14,743 nt of DNA from Acidimicrobiaceae bacterium (GCA_030838245.1 JAUTXB010000259.1:1-14743); one strand, 5' to 3'. Counted from the stretch's first letter, positions 7,244-14,383 are shown. The notes: generated by a model from the sequence alone, not told the origin. Made by a program: numbers and translations.

Positions 7244-7984
7244 TCATCCTGACTCGACGGGGTCTTCTTTCCCGATCGCGGAGGTGCCCAGATAGGCGGA
7301 CTGGAGCACTCCCTCCACCTCGTTCGGCGAGCCGGCATGGACGACGTGCCCACCGGCCATGACCACCCCTGCCGTGGCCACGGTGAGCGCGGTCCGGGCG
7401 AACTGCTCGACGACCACGACGGTGACCCCATCGTCGGCCAGCTCGGCCACATGGGTATACAGCTCGTCCACCACGATGGGGGCGAGCCCCATCGAGAGCT
7501 CGTCGAGCAACAAGAGCCGGGGGCGGGTGGCCACGGCCCGCGCCATGGCCAGCATCTGCTGTTCCCCACCGGACAACGTCCCCGCGTGCTGGTCTCTTCG
7601 CTGGGACAGGCGGGGGAACTGCTCGTAGGCACGAGCCTCCACTTCCTTGCGGTTCGTGCCGCTGTGGGTCATGACCCAGAGGTTCTCCCGGACGGTCAGG
7701 TTGGGGAACACCCCCCGACCCTCGGGGACCATGCAGAGACCGTCGCGGGCCAAGAGCGCCGCGCTCTTTCCCCTGGTTCGCTCACCGTCGAAGTGGACCT
7801 CGCCAGCCGTGGGTACGAGGAGGCCGGCGATCACGGCCAGGAGCGTGGACTTGCCCGCTCCGTTGGCCCCGAGCACAGCGGTCACCGTGCCCCTGTCCAC
7901 GGTCAGGCTGACGCCATGGAGCGCCTCGACGCCCTCGTAGGCGGCATGGACGTTTCGCACTTCGAGAAGAGGCTGGTCAGCCAT
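7244..7984 (-). CDS. livF: LIV-type ABC transporter ATP-binding protein, LivF-like
   Basis: A 246-residue ABC ATPase powering import through the adjacent permease at the inner face of the membrane. It has Walker A GANGAGKS (39-46), MVPEGRGVFPNLTV (85-98), signature LSGGE (137-141) and Walker B LLLLDE (157-162). The usual H-loop His is Gln194 (VVVVEQFA), which is normal for LivF proteins. ELSMGLAPIVV (162-172) is a LivF hallmark. It overlaps livG by eight bases and is the last gene of the transporter operon. Family membership is certain; the substrate is not readable, and LIV-type systems in actinobacterial catabolic clusters often carry carboxylates rather than amino acids. Confidence 0.95.
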   Translation of the reverse strand: MADQPLLEVRNVHAAYEGVEALHGVSLTVDRGTVTAVLGANGAGKSTLLAVIAGLLVPTAGEVHFDGERTRGKSAALLARDGLCMVPEGRGVFPNLTVRENLWVMTHSGTNRKEVEARAYEQFPRLSQRRDQHAGTLSGGEQQMLAMARAVATRPRLLLLDELSMGLAPIVVDELYTHVAELADDGVTVVVVEQFARTALTVATAGVVMAGGHVVHAGSPNEVEGVLQSAYLGTSAIGKEDPVESG

Positions 7985-8720
7985 CGGGCGTCCCGCTCAG
8001 AGAACCCAGATAGGCCTGTTGGACGGCCGGGTCCGCTTGGACCATCGCCGGCTCGCCCGCAGACAACACGCGGCCGTAGTCGAGCACGACGACCTGCTGG
8101 CAGACCCCCATGACCAGGTCCATGTCGTGTTCGACCAATAACACGGCCAGCCCGGCGTCGGCCAGGTCACGGAGCACGGTGGCGAACCGGGCCGTTTCCT
8201 CTGCGTCCTGACCCGAAGCGGGCTCGTCGAGCAGCAGCACGGTCGGCTTGACGGCCATGGCCCGGCCCAGCTCGACCAGCCGCCCGGTGCCGGTCGGGAG
8301 GGCGTCGGTCCTCACCTCAGCCACTGACCGCAGGCCCAGTTGGTCGAGGAGCTCGTCGGCCGTGGCCGGTGGAGGCCGGGTAGCCGTCCGAGAGAAGCGA
8401 CGCTGTCCCATCGAAGCGGCCACGGCGAGGTTCTCGCGGACCGTGAGCGTGCCGAAAAGCTCGAGGCGTTGGAAGGTGCGGCCGAGACCCAGACGGGCCC
8501 GACGGTGGGGCGCGAGCCCCCTGAGGTCACGACCGTCCAGTCGAACAGTCCCGCCCGTGGGGCGCTGCATGCCCATGACCACGTTGAACAGCGTGGTCTT
8601 GCCGGCCCCGTTGGGACCGATGAGCCCAGTGATCGACCCGTTGGGTGCCTCGAGGCACACGTCGGTCAGCGCGGCGAGCCCTCCGAAATGGACCGTGACA
8701 TCGGTGACCTCAAGTCCCAC
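7977..8720 (-). CDS. livG: LIV-type ABC transporter ATP-binding protein, LivG-like, with variant signature motif
   Basis: A 247-residue ATPase partner of LivF. It has Walker A GPNGAGKT (35-42), Walker B VLLLDE (161-166) and H-loop His198 (LLVEHDMD). Where LSYGQQ/LSGGQ is expected, it reads LPTGTGRLVELGRA (141-154): only the outer hydrophobic residue and the central Gly remain of the usual motif. The frame is open to 8882 through the permease C-terminus, but GTG 8720 starts exactly at family-like sequence (GLEVTDVTVHFGG), has GGGGAG eight bases upstream, and overlaps the permease stop by 11 bases. The YLGSLSG C-terminus is typical of the family. ATP hydrolysis at the composite site containing this signature may be altered. 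Confidence 0.92.
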   Translation of the reverse strand: MGLEVTDVTVHFGGLAALTDVCLEAPNGSITGLIGPNGAGKTTLFNVVMGMQRPTGGTVRLDGRDLRGLAPHRRARLGLGRTFQRLELFGTLTVRENLAVAASMGQRRFSRTATRPPPATADELLDQLGLRSVAEVRTDALPTGTGRLVELGRAMAVKPTVLLLDEPASGQDAEETARFATVLRDLADAGLAVLLVEHDMDLVMGVCQQVVVLDYGRVLSAGEPAMVQADPAVQQAYLGSLSGTPDG

Positions 8721-10875
8721 GGACCGGGCTCCCCGTGGTCGCCACCACCTGTTCACCGATCGCACCATCGGCTGTCGTCGCGGGCGCACCGGTGCCGGGC
8801 TCAGCGACGACCACCATCCGGCGGTCGGGTAGGCCGAAGGCCGGCGGGGCGACCCCGTTCCGGTAGTCAATCGTGTAGGCAATGCCTGGCATGCCGATGA
8901 CGGCGGCCAGATCGATCCAGGTCATGGTCCAGTTCCCGATGACTCCGCTGAGGCGCAACGCCCAGACGCCCACCACCACGACTACGAAGGCCCCGAGCAG
9001 CCAGCGCCTCCGTATGACAGATGACCACACCGGGCGAAGGCCCGAGGGAATGGTGCCGTTCGGGGTGGTGCCGACGCCGGTGCCCGCCGCCCCGACCAGC
9101 ACCGAGCTGAGCTGGCTCAGCGAAGGGAAGAAGTTGGCCAGTGTCGGGCCCCCGAGGAACAGCCCACAGGCCACGCCTGCTCCGAGCGAGCTGATGCCCA
9201 CCACCACCATGACCAACAGGATCGACAGCCCGGTGAAGAACTGGAAGACATCGGGTGCCGCACTGCCGAGGGCCTCGCCGTAGATCCCGCCCCCGACGCC
9301 GGCAAGGGCGGCCGAGAGGGCGAACACGGAGAGGGTGGACGCCCGGGCGTTCATGCCCAAGGTGGCACAGGCGGCCGGGCTGTCCTTCAAGGCCATGAGG
9401 CGCTGTCCGAAGCCCGAACGGCGGACGGCCACGACGATCAGGCATAGCAGGGCGAACACGACTGATCCCGCGATGAACTGGGGTTCCTTGCCGGTAAGGG
9501 CCATGCCCCCGACGCGGAAGGGGGCAAACACCAGCGAGCCGGAGCCAAAGGGAGCGAACTGGTGGCCGAAGAGGTTGAACGGTGGGAGGGGGAACACCCA
9601 TGCGTCCATGGCCACGGCGAATGCGGCGGTGGACAGGGCGAAGTAGATCCCCGACAGGCGCAGGGCGGGAAGGGCGACGATGAGCCCGACCACGGCGCAC
9701 ACCGCCGCCGCGGCGAGCAGTGACAGAGGGTTCCCGTGGGCGCCCAGGTGCCCGACCACGGCGGCACCGATGCCGGCGAAGGTCATCTGGCACAGCGACA
9801 GCCGACCGGCGAAGCCGACCAGGGGGATGAGGGAGAGGCCAATGATGGCCAGACCCCAGACCCGGTTGAGGCTAAACAGATCGGATGTGGACACCACCGT
9901 GGCCAGCATCACCGTGCCGGCGATCACGCACACCGCGAAGATCGCCGTCCCCCGCCACGAGGGGCGCAGGGCCAGCTCGCGGCTGCGGAGGAGCCGGTGG
10001 CCGCGCAGGCGGGACTGGGGCAGGGCCAACAAGGCGATGAACAGGACCACGGCAGGGACCGCCCCGCCGAAGCCCTGGACGTAGGGGTTCTGGGGCAGGT
10101 AGGCGACCGAATAGCTGACGGCCAGGCCGAGGATGAGCGCCCCGACGAAGGTCATGGGGATGCTGCGCAACCGCCCGATGACCGAGGCGGCATAGGCGCT
10201 CACGATCAACAAGGTCAGGGCTGTGGCCGAGAGGGTCAGGGTGGGGGCGACCAGGATGCCGGCCAGTGCGGCCAGGACGCAGCCGATGACCCACGCGGCC
10301 CGGGCGTTGGCCACGCTGCTCGAGCCGTTCAGTGCGGTGAGGGTCCGGTCATCGACGGTGGCCCGCATCGTCACCCCCAGCCGGGTGCGGTAGAGCAGCA
10401 GCCGGAGCCCTATCGCCACCACCAGGGCCACGATCAGAACAGTCAGGTCGTTGTAAGAGATGCGGACCGGGCCGAGCACCAACGTGTGCCCCGAGAACAG
10501 CGGGGGGATCGATCGGTAGGTGGTCGGGTTCCAGACCCACTGGGCGATACCCAGCAACGAGAGGGCGAGAGCCAAGGTGACGACCAGCTTGGAGGCCTCC
10601 GAGGTGCCCTCGAGCCGGCGCATGACGCCGGCTTCCATGAGGATACCCAGCACAGGGGCCAGGACGAACAGACAGACCAGGATCGACGGCACCGTGGGCC
10701 AGCCCCACCCGATCCGCATCTGCCAGTAGGCGAAGGCAGCGACCATGCCAATGGCACCGTGGGACCAGTTGAAGATGCCGGTCGTCGCATAGGTAAGGGT
10801 CAGCCCACTGGCCGTGATGGCGTAGATCCCCGCAGTGGCCAGCCCGCTGATGGTGAAGATCAGGAATTCATGCAT
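8710..10875 (-). CDS. LIV-type ABC permease, LivH-LivM fusion
   Basis: A single 721-residue membrane protein replaces the two permeases normally found. Residues 1 to about 285 are LivH-like (start LIFTISGLATAGIYAI, ASGLTLTYATTGIFNWSHGA, cytoplasmic loop RTRLGVTMRATVDD at 163-176). After a basic linker (about 288-308) the LivM-like half runs from about 310 to 600 (GLSLIPLVGFAGRLSLCQ, LRLSGIYFALSTAAFA, loop RRSGFGQRLMALKDSPAA at 485-502). Another membrane segment (about 627-643) and a soluble Gly/Ala/Thr-rich tail follow. The start codon has no clear Shine-Dalgarno; ATG 10875 is chosen because the protein begins there like LivH. It should form the channel with LivF and LivG. Similar fusions are known in actinobacteria. 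Confidence 0.92.
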   Translation of the reverse strand: MHEFLIFTISGLATAGIYAITASGLTLTYATTGIFNWSHGAIGMVAAFAYWQMRIGWGWPTVPSILVCLFVLAPVLGILMEAGVMRRLEGTSEASKLVVTLALALSLLGIAQWVWNPTTYRSIPPLFSGHTLVLGPVRISYNDLTVLIVALVVAIGLRLLLYRTRLGVTMRATVDDRTLTALNGSSSVANARAAWVIGCVLAALAGILVAPTLTLSATALTLLIVSAYAASVIGRLRSIPMTFVGALILGLAVSYSVAYLPQNPYVQGFGGAVPAVVLFIALLALPQSRLRGHRLLRSRELALRPSWRGTAIFAVCVIAGTVMLATVVSTSDLFSLNRVWGLAIIGLSLIPLVGFAGRLSLCQMTFAGIGAAVVGHLGAHGNPLSLLAAAAVCAVVGLIVALPALRLSGIYFALSTAAFAVAMDAWVFPLPPFNLFGHQFAPFGSGSLVFAPFRVGGMALTGKEPQFIAGSVVFALLCLIVVAVRRSGFGQRLMALKDSPAACATLGMNARASTLSVFALSAALAGVGGGIYGEALGSAAPDVFQFFTGLSILLVMVVVGISSLGAGVACGLFLGGPTLANFFPSLSQLSSVLVGAAGTGVGTTPNGTIPSGLRPVWSSVIRRRWLLGAFVVVVVGVWALRLSGVIGNWTMTWIDLAAVIGMPGIAYTIDYRNGVAPPAFGLPDRRMVVVAEPGTGAPATTADGAIGEQVVATTGSPVRGT

Positions 10876-10891
10876 GCGAGATCAAGAGGTC

Positions 10892-10908
10892 AGGCACCAC
10901 GAGTGCCT
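10892..10908 (-). terminator. Hairpin between binding-protein and permease genes, possible attenuator
   Basis: AGGCAC and GTGCCT make a perfect 6-bp stem with a 5-base loop in the 49-base gap between the binding-protein stop and the permease start. In many binding-protein transporters a stem-loop here stabilises the upstream message and lowers transcription of the permease genes. No T-run follows, so full termination is unlikely. Confidence 0.4.
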
Positions 10909-10924
10909 TCTGGGCTGAGTTTCG

Positions 10925-12274
10925 TTATCCACCGGTGCTCGTCAGGTGGATCAGTCCTTTCGGGTCGCAATTCCAGATCCCGCTGTTGGGCTTGGTCACG
11001 GCGGAGTCGTAGACGAACTTGTTCGGCTGGACGGTCATCAGGACGAAACAGGCACTGGGGATCGGATTGGCGTTCGACATCGCCAGCTGCGTCACCGGGG
11101 CCGCGAGCCCTCCGCCGGTCCAGTTCTTCTGCGCGGCCGCATTCTTCAGCACGCACGAGACCGTGACGTTGGCGCCACACGTTGTGGCCGACTTGGCAAA
11201 CAGGATCCACGAGTTGAAGGCGATCTCGTCGCTCCAGTCGACCGGGTCGCCGCCGGCGTACTTGTGCATGATCCCCTGGAGCTGCTGCACCCCGGGGCTC
11301 TTCGAGGCCAGTTCGAAGGGCCAGTTCTGGATGACGGTGTAGGTCGTCGGGAAGTGCGCCTGAGCGGCCGCCTTGATCGTCGCCGCCGCGTAGAACTGGG
11401 TGGTGAGGATCATGAAGGCCGGGTTGTAGCCGACCGTGTTCATGGCCTGCACGTAGGGAGTGATGTCCGAGTCGTCAGAGGGCTGCAGGGCCTGCACTCC
11501 CTTGGACTGGGCCTGCTCGACGTAGGGCTTCCAGTCGGTGACGAACAGCGGCGGCTCCTGGAAGTCCACGGTCTTGTACCCCTGGGCCTCTGCCGCTGTC
11601 TGCCACTTCTTCTCCGGCTCGAGGATGCTCGGGTTGTTCTGGCCGCCGGTGCCGAACTGCTTGATCGCTTTGGGATATTTCTTCGCCAGCGCGCCGTACC
11701 AACCGGCCGAGACGATCGAATTGTTCGTACCCTCTGGGTTGACCTGTAGGGCCGAGTTCACCGCCGCATCCGACACGGTGAAGCCGGTTATCTGCCCCAG
11801 CCCGCAACCGACGCGGACCGACACCGACGGCTGATCGAGGGCCATGCCGCCCCCGACCGACATGAAGTCCTGCTGGCAGGCTTGGTTCGTGACCTGGGCG
11901 GCATTGAACAGCGCGCCGTCCCGGTTGTGCACCACGATCTTGCGCCCGTTGATCCCACCCGCAGCGTTGCACCACTTTGCGAATGCCCCGGCCGCCTGGA
12001 AGAACTCGACGTTGAGGCCCGGCATGACCGTGTTGCCTGGATCGGCGAAGGTGGCGATATCGATGCTCTTGGACGAGACCCCCCGAGTGGTCGATGCACC
12101 GCCGCTCCCCGAGCCGCAGATCTTGCCGACACCGGGCCAGGTACCGTTTGCCGAGACCGTGGCCCCGCTGGCTGCTGGTGCCGATCCACCCACCCCAGTG
12201 GAGACCACCAGCGACGCCGCCCCAACCACCAGGCAGAGCAGTACCGTCCTCCCACCGACCATGTTCGACCCCAT
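10925..12274 (-). CDS. Extracellular substrate-binding protein of the LIV-type ABC transporter (Peripla_BP_6-like)
   Basis: A 449-residue exported type I binding protein delivering ligand to the permease encoded downstream. Residues 1-35 look like a Sec signal peptide (one Arg, hydrophobic core VLLCLVVGAASLVV, then APAASGA). There is no lipobox: Cys14 sits inside the core and not after a cleavage box. The mature part has family blocks such as WCNAAGGINGRKIVVHNRDG (101-120) and NAAQVTNQACQQDF. Eight cysteines remain after the signal peptide, an even number compatible with disulfides. ATG 12274 is preferred to ATG 12262 because AGGGGGAGG lies four bases upstream. It heads the transporter operon, preceded by a hairpin and a good promoter candidate. 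The ligand is unknown. Confidence 0.92.
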   Translation of the reverse strand: MGSNMVGGRTVLLCLVVGAASLVVSTGVGGSAPAASGATVSANGTWPGVGKICGSGSGGASTTRGVSSKSIDIATFADPGNTVMPGLNVEFFQAAGAFAKWCNAAGGINGRKIVVHNRDGALFNAAQVTNQACQQDFMSVGGGMALDQPSVSVRVGCGLGQITGFTVSDAAVNSALQVNPEGTNNSIVSAGWYGALAKKYPKAIKQFGTGGQNNPSILEPEKKWQTAAEAQGYKTVDFQEPPLFVTDWKPYVEQAQSKGVQALQPSDDSDITPYVQAMNTVGYNPAFMILTTQFYAAATIKAAAQAHFPTTYTVIQNWPFELASKSPGVQQLQGIMHKYAGGDPVDWSDEIAFNSWILFAKSATTCGANVTVSCVLKNAAAQKNWTGGGLAAPVTQLAMSNANPIPSACFVLMTVQPNKFVYDSAVTKPNSGIWNCDPKGLIHLTSTGG

Positions 12275-12289
12275 GACGCCTCCCCCTGG

Positions 12290-12312
12290 CCGCGAGGGCT
12301 CGCCCTCCGCGG
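12290..12312 (-). promoter_or_regulatory. Strong hairpin directly upstream of the binding-protein Shine-Dalgarno
   Basis: On the plus strand, CCGCGAGGGC and GCCCTC-c-GCGG pair as ten base pairs with one bulged base and a tiny loop. In the mRNA this hairpin ends two bases before the AGGGGGAGG ribosome-binding site. It may keep the site single-stranded and protect the 5' end, or be part of a translational switch. The pairing is seen directly; the role is inferred. Confidence 0.45.
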
Positions 12313-12445
12313 TCCGTTATCGATCGGCCGTTCGGTGCAGGACGAACCTCGCCGACTGACAACGCCCATGTAGGTACGTGCCCAAGCTCTTCGGGAAGTC
12401 ATTGACGTGCGTCCGTGCTGCAGCTCGTTGGCTGTTGCTCCGCAG

Positions 12446-12474
12446 AACATACAACCGCACACGGACCATATCAA
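12446..12474 (-). promoter_or_regulatory. Sigma-70-type promoter candidate for the transporter operon
   Basis: On the minus strand TTGATA (12474-12469) is followed after exactly 17 bases by TATGTT (12451-12446), a good -35/-10 pair by vegetative-sigma standards. Transcription would start near 12440 and give a leader of about 165 bases before the binding-protein ATG. The two operator candidates lie 28 bases or more upstream of its -35, so they could also affect this promoter. Confidence 0.5.
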
Positions 12475-12501
12475 ATATTCATTGTGCGTCACCTGGGAAC
12501 C

Positions 12502-12515
12502 ATAGGGATCGCTAT
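12502..12515. promoter_or_regulatory. Operator candidate, site A of a tandem pair
   Basis: ATAGGGATCGCTAT, extended to a CATAG/CTATG 5-bp palindrome around a 6-base core. It lies 21 bp (two helical turns) before site B, so dimers bound to both would sit on the same face of the DNA. It falls near where a -35 element would lie for the hydrolase promoter. Confidence 0.7.
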
Positions 12516-12522
12516 GAGCGCC

Positions 12523-12536
12523 ATAGGTAGCACTAT
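12523..12536. promoter_or_regulatory. Operator candidate, site B of a tandem pair
   Basis: ATAGGTAGCACTAT, again extended to CATAG/CTATG. Its right arm overlaps TATGCT (12534-12539), the best -10-like hexamer for the hydrolase gene, whose ATG is 51 bases downstream of the site. That overlap suggests repression. No good -35 matches this -10. Confidence 0.7.
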
Positions 12537-12587
12537 GCTCAAAAACCGTAGCGGCTGATCCGTGAGCAGGCGAGGGAGGGCTCTGTG

Positions 12588-13550
12588 ATGGTGGGCGCAG
12601 AAAGAGTTCCGGTGACCGTCGACCTGGGTGGAGATGCTCTCGCCGGATGTGGCTGTATTGCCACCGACCTCTTCGTGCCTGACCAGGTGCACGCCTCGCC
12701 GCTCTTGTGGTGTTGCGTCCCAGGAGGCGGCATGAGCCGGGCCTACTTTGACCTGGAGGTACCAGGGGCAACCGATCGTTACAGCATGGCGAGATTCGCA
12801 GCTGAGCGCGGGCACTATGTCCTCACCATCGATCCCCCCGGGGTGGGGGAGAGCGACGCGCCGATCGACGGCTACGAGCTGACTCCTCACCGCGTAGCCG
12901 ACGTCCTCGATCTCGTGGTGTCGGACGTGCTCGACAGGTTGTCGCTCGGCAAGGTGGAGGGCGTGTCAGCCGGAACCCATCTCGAGGCCCTGGGCGTCGG
13001 CCACTCGGCGGGAGCGTTTCTGGTGGCAGTGCAACAGGCGCGCCACCGTACCTTTGGTGGCCTGGCCCTTCTCGGGTTCTCCAACAGTGGGCTTCCCTCG
13101 GTGCTTACCCAAGAGGAGGCAGCATTCGTCGGTCGGCCCGAAGAGTTAGCCGCTGCACTCCCTGAGCTGGTCCGGGCACGGTTCGGCACACCGCTACCCG
13201 AAGGCACGAGCGCAGAATCGGACATGCTGCTGGTTGGAGCACACTCGAGTGAGGCGAAGGCGGCCGCCGCTCGATCCAGTTCCCGGCTACTGGCCCTGGT
13301 CGGCCTGGCTTGCTTGGTACCCGGGTCGATCCGGTCAGAACTGGACCAGATCGACGTTCCCACATTCGTCGCCGTCGGCGAGCACGATATCGCCGGTCCT
13401 GCCGCGGCTCTGCCCGGGCAACTCCCTGCGTGCCGTGACCTGACGCTGCTGACCCTGGCTGGGATCGGGCACAACCACAACCTGACCGACTCTCGACTCG
13501 AGTTGTGGGACCGGCTCGAACGTTGGGCGACGTCGCTGCGGCCAGCCTGA
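12588..13550 (+). CDS. Alpha/beta-hydrolase fold protein
   Basis: A 320-residue alpha/beta hydrolase, without a signal peptide, so cytosolic. The likely catalytic triad is Ser140 in the nucleophile elbow GVGHSAGA, Asp267 in VAVGEHDIAG, and His295 in AGIGHNHN, in the right order and spacing for the fold. VPGGGMSRAYFD (44-55) would supply the oxyanion hole, and IDPPGVGESD is the usual strand-turn segment. ATG 12588 is chosen over GTG 12585 because GGGAGGG ends seven bases before it. It is the first gene on this side of the divergent region and has paired operator candidates at its promoter. It could open an ester, lactone or thioester at the entry to the pathway, or a ring-cleavage product; the sequence does not decide. 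Confidence 0.88.
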   Translation: MVGAERVPVTVDLGGDALAGCGCIATDLFVPDQVHASPLLWCCVPGGGMSRAYFDLEVPGATDRYSMARFAAERGHYVLTIDPPGVGESDAPIDGYELTPHRVADVLDLVVSDVLDRLSLGKVEGVSAGTHLEALGVGHSAGAFLVAVQQARHRTFGGLALLGFSNSGLPSVLTQEEAAFVGRPEELAAALPELVRARFGTPLPEGTSAESDMLLVGAHSSEAKAAAARSSSRLLALVGLACLVPGSIRSELDQIDVPTFVAVGEHDIAGPAAALPGQLPACRDLTLLTLAGIGHNHNLTDSRLELWDRLERWATSLRPA

Positions 13551-13561
13551 TTCCCCATGAG

Positions 13562-13579
13562 ATCGGGAGGCAATCGGGA
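13562..13579 (+). repeat. Short direct repeat ATCGGGA x2, 11-bp period
   Basis: ATCGGGA occurs at 13562-13568 and 13573-13579, one helical turn apart, in the 97-base gap between the hydrolase and the TetR gene. It could be a regulator half-site pair or chance in GC-rich DNA. Nothing else clear was seen in this gap apart from the possible TetR promoter. Confidence 0.25.
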
Positions 13580-13647
13580 ACACCGTCGGCTCAGAGCGGT
13601 TGGGGCCAGCGCGATACACCGGAGACGAACAAGCGGTCCCATAGAGT

Positions 13648-14319
13648 GTGGACGTGAGCATCACTGCGAAAAAGACACAGGGGGTCGTTCGGAGACCACA
13701 GCGCGCGCCGGCCGGCGATGATACGGCCACGAAGCGGCGGGTCATCGATGCCGCGGTGGCCTGCATACTCGAGTGTGGGTTCTACCGGGCGAGCACAAAC
13801 GAGATCGCCCGACGCGCCGGGGTCACGTGGGGTGTGATCCAGCACTACTTCGGAACTCGAGAAGCCCTCATGCTCGCTGTCCTCCAAGATGGCGCCCGGC
13901 ATTTTGCCGAAGTCGTAGAAGATGCCCACGTCGAAGGGGACACCGCGGTAGAGCGGGTCGAGCAGCTGATGGACATCTTGACCTCTCACTACGGGTCGCC
14001 GGAGTTCTTGGCATACCTGCAGGTGCTGCTCAATATGGACCACGATCCTCGCACCAGCGTCGAGGTCCGAAAGACGATGCGTGACGTCGCCGGGCGTTCC
14101 CAAGATCACGTGCGGCGGCTGTTGCGGGAGGGCCTAGGCCCAGCAGCAAGCACTCCCGACCTCGCCACCACGGTGTTTCTCGTCCTCCGTGGATTCGCCA
14201 TCAGCCAACAGCTCCAAGGCACGATGGGGTACGACGTTTCAGCCCCCAAAGCCGATCGTGCCGCCCGCCAGCGGCGGATTCTCGCCGGCATTCTGGCGCC
14301 ATACCTCGAAGGGGATTGA
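13648..14319 (+). CDS. TetR/AcrR-family transcriptional regulator
   Basis: A 223-residue one-component regulator. The N-terminal three-helix DNA-binding domain spans about 28-75 (RRVIDAAVACILECGFYRAS, then NEIARRAGVTWGVIQHYFGT at 51-70), with the helix-turn-helix in the second block and the LxxHYFGTREAL-type turn typical of TetR. The remaining helices form a ligand-binding and dimerisation domain too variable to predict an effector; an acyl-CoA is the common choice in such clusters. GTG 13648 gives the longest form; GTG 13654 is equally possible. Neither has a clear Shine-Dalgarno, but TAGAGT (13642-13647) is a possible -10 placed for a leaderless message from 13654. A half-site CATAG overlaps that -10. 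It is the best candidate for binding the CATAG-N6-CTATG sites (inference). Confidence 0.9.
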   Translation: MDVSITAKKTQGVVRRPQRAPAGDDTATKRRVIDAAVACILECGFYRASTNEIARRAGVTWGVIQHYFGTREALMLAVLQDGARHFAEVVEDAHVEGDTAVERVEQLMDILTSHYGSPEFLAYLQVLLNMDHDPRTSVEVRKTMRDVAGRSQDHVRRLLREGLGPAASTPDLATTVFLVLRGFAISQQLQGTMGYDVSAPKADRAARQRRILAGILAPYLEGD

Positions 14320-14369
14320 GTCCGGCCCCTGACCAGACCGCCACCTGGCCGCTCCTGCTAGGGTGAGCC

Positions 14370-14383
14370 ATACCAGACACTAT
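14370..14383. promoter_or_regulatory. Near-match operator candidate before the last CoA-transferase
   Basis: ATACCAGACACTAT differs from the ATAG-N6-CTAT pattern at one arm base and is flanked by C and G like the best sites. Its right arm overlaps TATGTA (14381-14386), a possible -10 for the CoA-transferase, which starts 125 bases downstream. It is the only such element in the 189-base gap after the TetR gene, where I see no gene or clear terminator. Confidence 0.45.

Larger units (their letters stand above)
12275..12587. other. Divergent control region between transporter operon and alpha/beta hydrolase gene
   Basis: These 313 bases hold no supported gene. From left to right: the Shine-Dalgarno of the binding-protein gene, a strong hairpin (12290-12312), a leader with no recognised element, a minus-strand promoter candidate (12446-12474), an AT-rich patch (about 12466-12485), two palindromic operator candidates (12502-12515, 12523-12536), and the hydrolase Shine-Dalgarno GGGAGGG (12574-12580). 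Open frames that cross it are compositional shadows. Confidence 0.75.

Noticed and set aside
7228..7249. Possible bidirectional terminator between the convergent pair 2 aldolase and livF genes
   Set aside because: Only a 4-bp TGAC/GTCA stem with a mismatched extension can be drawn, and there is no T-run on either strand.
9736..11166. 476-codon open frame on the plus strand
   Set aside because: It lies antisense to the fused permease and binding-protein genes and encodes a Gly/Gln/Asp/Arg-rich chain typical of a GC-rich shadow frame.
11788..12771. 327-codon minus-strand frame crossing the divergent control region
   Set aside because: The product is Arg/Ser/Pro-rich low-complexity sequence, overlaps the binding-protein gene in another frame and would run through the promoter and operator candidates.
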